Part shown: one piece after another, positions 14,953-21,260 of the stretch
Layout: the number at the start of each line of letters is the position of its first letter
Numbering within the stretch: the first letter of the stretch is position 1
Assembly: GCA_023417635.1 (NCBI GenBank)
Contig: JAEZFF010000082.1
Span: 1 to 27,954, forward strand
From: Bacillota bacterium
GTDB lineage: Bacteria; Bacillota; Clostridia; Oscillospirales; Acutalibacteraceae
Direction of reading: 5' to 3'
DNA length: 27,954 bases
Translations under genes and position numbers: made by a program
Notes under the pieces: model-generated
Databases searched by the model: none
What the model was told of the DNA's origin: nothing
Seen by the model: only the letters and a program-made list of their open reading frames with translations

Positions 14953-16460
14953 TGGGCATCAATTTTACTATGCCGGAGTATGAAGTTCTCCGCGACCCGC
15001 AGCGCTGCATTGCCTGCCGCGTCTGTGAACGCCAGTGCTCGAACGAAGTCCATTCGTTCGACCCGGAAACCGGAACTATGAAAAGTGACGAATCCAAATG
15101 TGTCAACTGCCACCGCTGTGTTTGCCTCTGCCCCACCCATGCGCTGAAAATTGTTAAGAACCCAGACACGTTCCGTGCGAACGGTCAGTGGGACAATTCC
15201 ACCATCAGCGAAATTTACCGCCAGGCGGAAACGGGCGGAATGCTTCTTTCCTCCATGGGCAACCCGAAAAACTACCCCATTTACTGGGATAAAATGCTGA
15301 TTAATGCTTCGCAGGTGACGAACCCTTCCATTGACCCGCTGCGTGAGCCAATGGAAACGCGCACATTCCTCGGTAAAAAGCCGGAACAGCTGGAACGCGC
15401 CGCAGACGGTTCTATCCGAACCGATAATCTGCCGCCGCAGTTGAAACTGGAAGTGCCAATTCTGTTTTCGGCCATGAGCTATGGCGCAATCAGCTACAAC
15501 GCTCACGAAAGCCTTGCGCGTGCGGCGACGGAGCTTGGCACTTACTACAATACCGGTGAGGGCGGCCTGCACGAAGATTTCTACAAATATGGGCCGAACA
15601 CCATTGTGCAGGTTGCTTCCGGGCGTTTTGGCGTCCAGCCAAAATACCTGGAAGCCGGCGCGGCCATCGAAATCAAAATTGGGCAGGGTGCAAAACCGGG
15701 CATCGGCGGCCACCTGCCGGGTGCAAAAATTTCCGATGACGTTTCAAAGACCCGTATGATTCCAAAAGGAAGCGACGCCATCTCGCCCGCACCGCACCAT
15801 GATATTTACTCCATTGAAGACCTGCGGCAGCTTGTCTACTCGCTGAAAGAAGCGACGAACTACAAGAAGCCGATTATCGTTAAAATTGCTGCCGTTCATA
15901 ATGTTGCCGCCATTGCGAGCGGCATTGCGCGCAGCGGTGCGGATATTATTGCCATTGACGGTTTCCGCGGCGGAACCGGCGCTGCGCCGACACGAATCCG
16001 CGACAATGTGGGCATTCCAATAGAACTGGCCTTGGCTGCCGTGGATGAACGCCTGCGGCAGGAAAAAATCCGCAACAATGTTTCGCTCGTTATCGGCGGA
16101 AGCATCCGCTGCTCGGCGGATATTGTAAAGGCCATCGCCCTCGGTGCGGATGCCGTTTACATTGGCACCGCAGCATTGATTGCGCTTGGCTGCCACCTAT
16201 GCCGCACCTGCCAGAACGGCAAGTGCAACTGGGGCATTGCCACACAGCGCCCAGACCTTGTAAAACGCCTGAACCCTGACATTGGCTCCAAACGGCTTGT
16301 AAACCTCGTTTCCGCATGGCAGCATGAGATTATGGAAATGATGGGCGGCATGGGTATTAACTCGATTGAGGCGCTGCGCGGCAACCGCCTGATGCTCCGC
16401 GGCATAGGGCTGAATGAAAAAGAGCTTGAGATTCTCGGTATCAAGCATGCGGGGGAATAA
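14952..16460 (+). CDS. Glutamate synthase FMN/iron-sulfur subunit with N-terminal ferredoxin domain (502 aa)
   Basis: The central catalytic subunit, which reduces 2-oxoglutarate plus ammonia to glutamate on FMN. The N-terminus carries two [4Fe-4S] motifs (Cys 19, 22, 25, 29 and Cys 50, 53, 56, 60), absent from standard GltB. The remainder is the FMN-binding synthase domain with GGTGAAPTRIRDNVGIP and VIGGSIRCSADIVKA. A Cys cluster near residues 414-425 (CHLCRTCQNGKC, then NWGIATQ) corresponds to the cluster-binding region of GltB, which binds a [3Fe-4S] centre there. This archaeal-type layout is common in Clostridia and methanogens, and is also related to N-methylglutamate synthase MgsC and GlxD. 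Context with glnN favours true glutamate synthase over those relatives. Confidence 0.94.
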   Translation: MGINFTMPEYEVLRDPQRCIACRVCERQCSNEVHSFDPETGTMKSDESKCVNCHRCVCLCPTHALKIVKNPDTFRANGQWDNSTISEIYRQAETGGMLLSSMGNPKNYPIYWDKMLINASQVTNPSIDPLREPMETRTFLGKKPEQLERAADGSIRTDNLPPQLKLEVPILFSAMSYGAISYNAHESLARAATELGTYYNTGEGGLHEDFYKYGPNTIVQVASGRFGVQPKYLEAGAAIEIKIGQGAKPGIGGHLPGAKISDDVSKTRMIPKGSDAISPAPHHDIYSIEDLRQLVYSLKEATNYKKPIIVKIAAVHNVAAIASGIARSGADIIAIDGFRGGTGAAPTRIRDNVGIPIELALAAVDERLRQEKIRNNVSLVIGGSIRCSADIVKAIALGADAVYIGTAALIALGCHLCRTCQNGKCNWGIATQRPDLVKRLNPDIGSKRLVNLVSAWQHEIMEMMGGMGINSIEALRGNRLMLRGIGLNEKELEILGIKHAGE

Positions 16461-16463
16461 GCG

Positions 16464-16895
16464 ATGAAACGTGTTTATGTGAATGAAAAATGGTGCCTGG
16501 GGTGCCATCTGTGCGAATATAACTGCGCTTTTGCAAACTCCGGTGAAACCGATATGGCAAAAGCGCTGCAGGGTGTTAAAATTCACCCGCGGATTCAGGT
16601 GGAAGGCGACAATCAAATCAGTTTTGCCGTTTCGTGCCGCCACTGTGAAGAACCGCTCTGCGTAAAAAGCTGCATTGCCGGTGCGCTCAGCGTAAAAGAC
16701 GGCGTCGTCTGCTGTGACCAAGACAAGTGCGTCGGGTGCTTTACCTGCGTTCTTGTATGTCCTTACGGCGCAGTTATGCCGGCACCGGATGGCAAAGTAA
16801 TTCAAAAGTGTGAGCTTTGCACAAACAATGTCTCCGGCGAACCCGCCTGCGTAAAAGGCTGCCCCAACGGCGCGATTGTATTTGAAGAGAGGTGA
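16464..16895 (+). CDS. Four-cluster ferredoxin-type electron transfer subunit (143 aa)
   Basis: A small HycB/DmsB-like iron-sulfur protein. Cysteine groups occur at 11/14/17/21 (CLGCHLCEYNC), then CRHCEEPLCVKSC, CVGCFTCVLVCP, and CELC with ACVKGCP, enough for four [4Fe-4S] clusters. It starts 3 nt after the preceding stop, with GGGGG upstream of the ATG, and 6 nt before the next gene. It is encoded between the FMN synthase and a flavoprotein, so it probably wires electrons from the FAD/NAD subunit (or from ferredoxin) to the synthase. Standard bacterial GOGAT has no such separate subunit, because its clusters reside in GltD and GltB. Confidence 0.92.
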   Translation: MKRVYVNEKWCLGCHLCEYNCAFANSGETDMAKALQGVKIHPRIQVEGDNQISFAVSCRHCEEPLCVKSCIAGALSVKDGVVCCDQDKCVGCFTCVLVCPYGAVMPAPDGKVIQKCELCTNNVSGEPACVKGCPNGAIVFEER

Positions 16896-16901
16896 GCTGC
16901 T

Positions 16902-18134
16902 TTGAAATATGTGATTATCGGTAATTCCACAGCCGCCGTAGGCTGTATTGAAGGAATCCGCTCACAGGATAAAACCGGGCCAATCACTGTAATCTCTGAC
17001 GAGCCGTACCCTGTGTACTCCCGCCCGCTGATTTCTTACCTGCTGCTCGGCCGCACAGACGAAGAGCGCATGAAATACCGCCCGGATGGTTTCTATGAAA
17101 AGAACGGCGTGAAAACGCTGCTGAACGTTCAGGCCGTAAAAATCGACGCGGAAAAAAAGACAGTTTGTCTTGCCAACGGAGCAGAAGAACGGTTTGACCG
17201 CCTGCTTATAGCCACCGGTTCGCGGCCATTTGTTCCGCCAATGGATGGCCTTGACACCGTGAAAAAGAAATTCAGTTTTATGAAGCTGGACGATGCAAAG
17301 GCGCTTGGAAAAGCACTTACCCCAAACTCACGCGTACTGATTATCGGCGCCGGCCTGATTGGCCTGAAATGTGCCGAAGGAATCCGCCACCTGGTAAAAT
17401 CCATTGAAGTTGTTGACCTTGCCGACCGCATTCTTCCCAGTATACTGGATGAAGACGGCTCGGCCATGGTGCAAAGCTTTATTGAAGAGCAGGGCATTTC
17501 GTTTACGCTGGGCGACAGTGTGGCAAAGTTCGAAGGAAATCTGGCAACGCTGAAAAGCGGGAAACAGGTTTCGTTTGATGTTCTGGTCGTCGCCGTCGGC
17601 GTACGGCCGAACACGCAGATTGCCGCCGACGCGGGATGCCGTGTTGGACGCGGGATTGCAATCGACGAACGCTCCGCAACCTCTGTGCCGGGAATTTTCG
17701 CAGCGGGTGACTGCTGTGAATGCCATGACATTACGACCGGAACCGACCGCATCCTTGCCATTCTTCCAAACGCATACCTGCAGGGCGAAACAGCAGGCAT
17801 CAATATGGCAGGCGGCGAAAAGAAGTTCGACAAAGCCATCCCCATGAACGCCATTGGCTTTTTTGGCCTGCATATTATCACCGCTGGGAACTACGACGGT
17901 ACGGCCTGGACGGAAAAAACCGCCAGCACATACAAGAAGCTTGTTTCAAAAGATAACCGGCTGAAGGGCTTTATTTTGATTGGCGATGTGGCCCGCGCTG
18001 GAATCTATACTTCGCTGATTCGGGAACAGACCCCGCTCGACACCGTCGATTATGACCTGCTGAAGCAAAAGCCGCAGTTGATGGCTTTCACGCGGGAAGA
18101 GCGTGCGGTTAAGCTGGGAGGGAAAAAGCAATGA
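16902..18134 (+). CDS. FAD/NAD(P)-dependent oxidoreductase of the glutamate synthase operon (410 aa)
   Basis: A pyridine-nucleotide disulfide oxidoreductase-fold flavoprotein. An N-terminal FAD-binding segment (VIIGNSTAAVG, residues 4-14), ATGSRPFVPP, a second dinucleotide-binding loop GAGLIG (about 149-154), and the FAD-contacting GIFAAGDCCE motif are visible. No redox-active CxxxxC pair is seen at the usual site, so it resembles ferredoxin or NADH oxidoreductases and not disulfide reductases. It likely delivers electrons from NAD(P)H to the adjacent ferredoxin subunit, replacing GltD, whose N-terminal cluster domain is missing here. The start is TTG at 16902, with a GAGAGGTGAG ribosome binding region. 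The stop overlaps the next start by 4 nt (ATGA). Confidence 0.92.
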   Translation: MKYVIIGNSTAAVGCIEGIRSQDKTGPITVISDEPYPVYSRPLISYLLLGRTDEERMKYRPDGFYEKNGVKTLLNVQAVKIDAEKKTVCLANGAEERFDRLLIATGSRPFVPPMDGLDTVKKKFSFMKLDDAKALGKALTPNSRVLIIGAGLIGLKCAEGIRHLVKSIEVVDLADRILPSILDEDGSAMVQSFIEEQGISFTLGDSVAKFEGNLATLKSGKQVSFDVLVVAVGVRPNTQIAADAGCRVGRGIAIDERSATSVPGIFAAGDCCECHDITTGTDRILAILPNAYLQGETAGINMAGGEKKFDKAIPMNAIGFFGLHIITAGNYDGTAWTEKTASTYKKLVSKDNRLKGFILIGDVARAGIYTSLIREQTPLDTVDYDLLKQKPQLMAFTREERAVKLGGKKQ

Positions 18135-18853
18135 CGCATATTGATGCGCAGGGAAAATATTTTCAGCAGCTGAACGAAGAAATCCGTGAATCCACAGATT
18201 CGGAAATTACCGTTGACAACTGCCTTGGCCAGCGGTACATCGGCGCTGGCATGAGCGGCAAAAATCTCTTGCTTCACGGCGTCCCTGGGAACGACCTGGG
18301 CTGCTACCTGAACGGCGGAAATATCCGTGTTGAGGGCAATGCACAGGACCAGACCGGCGACACCATGAACACCGGCACCATTACAGTGGAAGGCTCCTGC
18401 GGCGACGCAGCTGGCTATTCCATGCGCGGCGGCAGAATTTTCATCAAAGGCAATGCCGGCTACCGCGCAGGGATTCATATGAAGGCCTACAAAGAGCATC
18501 AGCCGCTGATTATCGTCGGCGGCGAAGCGGGCAGTTTTCTGGGCGAATACCAGGCGGGCGGAACCATTATTGTCCTCGGCCTGCACAGCACCGCCGCACC
18601 GATGGGCAACCTCTGCTGCGCCGGGATGCACGGCGGCCGTATGTTCGTTCGCTGCAAGGAGCTGCCAAATGACCTGCCAAAGCAGGTAAACACGGCAGTT
18701 GCCACAGACGAAGACCTTGCCTCGATTGAGGGCTTTCTGGCGGATTACTGCCAAACTTTTTCACTTTCCAAAAATGACGTGCTTTCGGGGAAATTTTACC
18801 TGATTACTCCGAATACAAAAAATCCCTATAAGGCACTGTATACTTTTTATTAG
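18131..18853 (+). CDS. Glutamate synthase GXGXG-domain subunit (240 aa)
   Basis: Corresponds to the C-terminal GXGXG beta-helix domain of GltB, also found in FwdC/FmdC, here as a stand-alone protein. The repeated glycine pattern is visible from about residue 35 onward (GAGMSGKNLLLHG, GGNIRVEGNA, GTITVEGSCGDAAG, GGRIFIKGNAGYRAG). The role is structural, packing the amidotransferase and synthase domains together. The C-terminal 50 residues lack the repeat. The start is ATG at 18131, overlapping the oxidoreductase stop by 4 nt, with GGGAGGG upstream. It is the last gene of the operon; tandem hairpins, including a strong terminator, follow. Confidence 0.92.
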   Translation: MTHIDAQGKYFQQLNEEIRESTDSEITVDNCLGQRYIGAGMSGKNLLLHGVPGNDLGCYLNGGNIRVEGNAQDQTGDTMNTGTITVEGSCGDAAGYSMRGGRIFIKGNAGYRAGIHMKAYKEHQPLIIVGGEAGSFLGEYQAGGTIIVLGLHSTAAPMGNLCCAGMHGGRMFVRCKELPNDLPKQVNTAVATDEDLASIEGFLADYCQTFSLSKNDVLSGKFYLITPNTKNPYKALYTFY

Positions 18854-18874
18854 ATTTTCAGTCCCCCTGAAAAT
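18854..18874. promoter_or_regulatory. Hairpin directly after the operon stop
   Basis: ATTTTCAG pairs perfectly with CTGAAAAT around a 5-nt loop. It has no T-run, so it is probably a 3' stabilising stem preceding the real terminator at 18891. Confidence 0.5.
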
Positions 18875-18890
18875 AGCAAAGCTATGCAGA

Positions 18891-18929
18891 AAAAGCCCTG
18901 ACCGCGCACTCGGTGCGGTCAGGGCTTTT
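18891..18929. terminator. Strong bidirectional terminator
   Basis: AAAAGCCCTGACCGC and GCGGTCAGGGCTTTT form a perfect 15-bp stem with A- and T-runs on the two sides. It ends the glutamate synthase operon and the convergent pncB gene. Confidence 0.93.
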
Positions 18930-18940
18930 CATTGTAATTT

Positions 18941-20398
18941 TCAGCCGGAATATTTTGAAATCATGTCGGTTTTAAGCCTCCACAGTTTGTGGGAAAGGTC
19001 AACATAATAATGGTGCGGATTTTCAAAGCGCTTAACTTCGTCCCACAGCATATCGACCTGGCGGCTGCAGTATTCCTGAATTTCTTTTAAGGAACGGTCT
19101 TCTGCAACGCATTTGCCGCCCTTAAAAATCTGCTGCTGAATTTCGACTGCGTCGAAGTTTTCTATTGTTTTCTTCTTCCAAATAAAATCCGGGTCAAAAA
19201 TCTCGTATGGCTTAGAAGAATCAATCGTTTCGTCACGCAGCGTAATGACATCGGCCATTGCTTTACCGGAAGTACGGTCGTACAAACGGTAAATCTTCTT
19301 AAAGCCAGGCGTTGTGATTTTTGTAACATTCTCGCTGATCTTTATTTTCGGCGTAATGTGGCCTTCTTTGTCTTCCACTCCACTGAGCTTGTACACGCCG
19401 CCAAAGACGGGGTGGCTGGAAGAGGTAATCATCCTCTCACCCACACCGAAACTGTCCACACAGGCGCCCTGAACGAGCATATCGCGGATAATATATTCAT
19501 CGAGGGAATTGGAAGCGCAGATTTTGCAGTCCGGGAAACCGGCATCGTCGAGAATTTTGCGGGCTTTGCGGGAAAGGTAAGTAATGTCGCCGCTGTCAAT
19601 ACGGACGCCAGCCGGGCGAAATCCGCGCGGAAGAACTTCTTCGCGGAAAACGCGGATGGCATTCGGGAGGCCCGATTTCAGAACATTATAGGTGTCTATC
19701 AGCAAAGTGCAGTTCTGAGGATATTCGCGCGCATAGGCACGGAACGCATCCAGCTCAGAATCAAACAGCTGAATCCAGCTGTGCGCCATGGTGCCGAGGG
19801 CCGGTATCCCATAATCTTCCCCACAGATAGTGCAGGCCGTTCCGCAGCAGCCGCCAATAAACGCAGCACGCGCACCCAGTACAGCACCATCCGGTCCCTG
19901 AGCACGGCGGGAGCCGAACTCCATAACCGGCCTGCCTTTCGCCGCACGGCAAATTCGGCTGGCCTTTGTGGCGATCAGGCTCTGGTGGTTTACTGTGAGT
20001 AGAATCATGGTTTCTACGAACTGTGCCTGTATGACCGGGCCGCGCACTGTAACAATGGGTTCACCCGGGAAAATCGGCATTCCTTCCGGCACAGCCCAAA
20101 CATCACAGGAAAAATGGAAATCAGCGAGGTACTGCAGAAATTCTTCACTGAAAATACCGCACCCACGCAGGTAGGAAATATCTTCATCCGTGAATTTCAG
20201 GTTCTCGAGGTACTCGATAATCTGCTGCACGCCTGCCATAATTGCAAAGCCGCCGCCATCTGGAAGTTCGCGGAAAAACATATCAAAATACGCAACAGTA
20301 TCGCGGAATCCGTTGGAGAAATAACCGTTTGCCATTGTGATTTCATAAAAGTCCGTGAGCATAGTCAAATTGGTCTTTACTGCGCTTTTGTTTTCCAT
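18941..20398 (-). CDS. pncB: Nicotinate phosphoribosyltransferase (485 aa)
   Basis: Joins nicotinate to PRPP to give nicotinate mononucleotide, the entry step of NAD salvage, in the cytoplasm. The N-terminal LTMLTDFYEITMANGYF, MEFGSRRAQG, GTMAHSWIQLF and AGVRIDSGDITYLS motifs are typical of NAPRTase, including the conserved His in the active-site region. Length near 485 matches the longer bacterial form. The ATG at 20398 is chosen because GGGAG lies 9 nt upstream; the ATG at 20407 is too close to that site, and a longer frame reaching 20497 lacks one. The gene stands alone, divergent from a small XRE regulator. No NAD-linked neighbours are present. Confidence 0.95.
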   Translation of the reverse strand: MENKSAVKTNLTMLTDFYEITMANGYFSNGFRDTVAYFDMFFRELPDGGGFAIMAGVQQIIEYLENLKFTDEDISYLRGCGIFSEEFLQYLADFHFSCDVWAVPEGMPIFPGEPIVTVRGPVIQAQFVETMILLTVNHQSLIATKASRICRAAKGRPVMEFGSRRAQGPDGAVLGARAAFIGGCCGTACTICGEDYGIPALGTMAHSWIQLFDSELDAFRAYAREYPQNCTLLIDTYNVLKSGLPNAIRVFREEVLPRGFRPAGVRIDSGDITYLSRKARKILDDAGFPDCKICASNSLDEYIIRDMLVQGACVDSFGVGERMITSSSHPVFGGVYKLSGVEDKEGHITPKIKISENVTKITTPGFKKIYRLYDRTSGKAMADVITLRDETIDSSKPYEIFDPDFIWKKKTIENFDAVEIQQQIFKGGKCVAEDRSLKEIQEYCSRQVDMLWDEVKRFENPHHYYVDLSHKLWRLKTDMISKYSG

Positions 20399-20426
20399 GA
20401 ATCGCATCTCCCTGTATATAGTAAAA

Positions 20427-20475
20427 ATATTATGGATTTCTGTAGCCCGCCCTATCGGATCTTTCATATTATGGA
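20427..20475. repeat. Direct repeat upstream of pncB
   Basis: The 10-mer ATATTATGGA occurs at 20427-20436 and 20466-20475, 39 bp (nearly four helical turns) apart, just before the pncB start. It might be an operator for a NAD or niacin-responsive repressor, or chance in AT-rich DNA. No clear -35 was found for pncB. Confidence 0.35.
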
Positions 20476-20680
20476 ATAGTTCCTTCCTCTCAGCCATGTG
20501 ACCAGCACATTTCTTTAATTTAATGGTCAGAAAGAAACACTGGTCTGAAGATAATGCAGTAAAAATTCATGAATAAAATATGTTTAATTAGAAAAGATAA
20601 TAAAAAGTTTCAAAAGAATTCTGCAAAATCATGAATTATATCTGAATTTTCACAATTCATGTGAAAAAAGCAACTTTTTG
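20476..20680. other. AT-rich divergent intergenic region with repeated CATGAAT motifs
   Basis: No gene is visible here. The motif ATTCATG/CATGAAT occurs at 20565-20574 (as the palindrome ATTCATGAAT), 20630-20636 and 20655-20661. The inverted repeat TTTTCAC-7 nt-GTGAAAA at 20647-20667 sits 13 bp upstream of the -35 of the XRE gene. These are plausible operator sites, possibly for autoregulation. Confidence 0.45.
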
Positions 20681-20709
20681 TTGTAATATTACTAAAAAAA
20701 TATTATACT
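20681..20709 (+). promoter_or_regulatory. Promoter of the XRE regulator gene
   Basis: On the plus strand -35 TTGTAA (20681-20686), a 17-bp spacer and -10 TATACT (20704-20709). The leader to the start codon is about 120 nt. Confidence 0.65.
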
Positions 20710-20833
20710 GAATATCAGCAACGAATTTCATACGGTCTTGTTTTTCCTAAAATTATCCGATGATTTTCGCTGAGCGCATTTGTGGAAAATGGTACCTTTC
20801 AACAGCTTAGTATGTTATGAGGAGATGAATGAA

Positions 20834-21082
20834 ATGAGGTTGCGCAAACAGGCTTTGGGCACCCGCAACATGGTGGGTGCGCGTGTTGAGACAGCACGCA
20901 AAAATCAGGGCATGAAACAAAAAGAGCTTTTGGCTCAACTACAGGTGAACGGCGTTGATATGAACGCTTCAGGCCTGTCCAAGTTGGAAGGCCAGATTCG
21001 CTACGTGACGGACTATGAACTTGCCGCTCTGGCAGACATCCTAAACGTATCCGTGGACTGGCTGCTTGGCAGAGAAAAATAA
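20834..21082 (+). CDS. Small XRE-family helix-turn-helix transcriptional regulator (82 aa)
   Basis: A cytoplasmic DNA-binding protein consisting of little more than one HTH domain. The segment GARVETARKNQGMKQKELL, then SGLSKLEGQIRYVTDYELAALADILNVSVDWLLG, is the standard XRE pattern, ending in the DWLLG motif common in clostridial members. The ATG at 20834 has TGAGGAG 9 nt upstream; an open extension upstream in frame has no ribosome binding site. It has its own promoter and terminator. Targets are unknown; the inverted repeats just upstream make autoregulation or control of the divergent pncB possible. There is no toxin-like neighbour, so it is not obviously an antitoxin. Confidence 0.9.
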   Translation: MRLRKQALGTRNMVGARVETARKNQGMKQKELLAQLQVNGVDMNASGLSKLEGQIRYVTDYELAALADILNVSVDWLLGREK

Positions 21083-21101
21083 TCTGCTTTTCCCCCTAGG
21101 A

Positions 21102-21132
21102 AGCGCTTCGCATTTCTGCGAAGCGCTTTTTT
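21102..21132 (+). terminator. Rho-independent terminator of the XRE gene
   Basis: AGCGCTTCGC and GCGAAGCGCT form a perfect 10-bp stem with a 6-nt loop, followed by TTTTT, 20 nt after the stop codon. Confidence 0.92.
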
Positions 21133-21234
21133 CTGCTCTTTACTACTGCAAAAAGAATTGTTTTTATCATACTCTTTTGGTGTTAAGTTGGCAAGTTATT
21201 TATAGTATAGTCAACCCAAACCCGCTAAAAAGTT

Positions 21235-21260
21235 AATGTCATGTTACGTGTAATGACATT
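21235..21260 (-). terminator. Probable terminator of the P-type ATPase gene
   Basis: On the minus strand AATGTCAT pairs with ATGACATT and is followed by AACTTTTT. It abuts the stop codon of the ATPase gene at 21261. The stem is AT-rich and the T-run is interrupted, so it is weaker than others here. Confidence 0.55.

Noticed and set aside
14757..15713. 318-codon minus-strand open frame across two glutamate synthase genes
   Set aside because: Spans the junction of two well-supported plus-strand genes and has no initiation signal.
21190..21232. Plus-strand promoter-like TTGGCA/TATAGT reading into the end of the ATPase gene
   Set aside because: Spacer length is wrong for the best boxes, and there is no plus-strand gene to serve.
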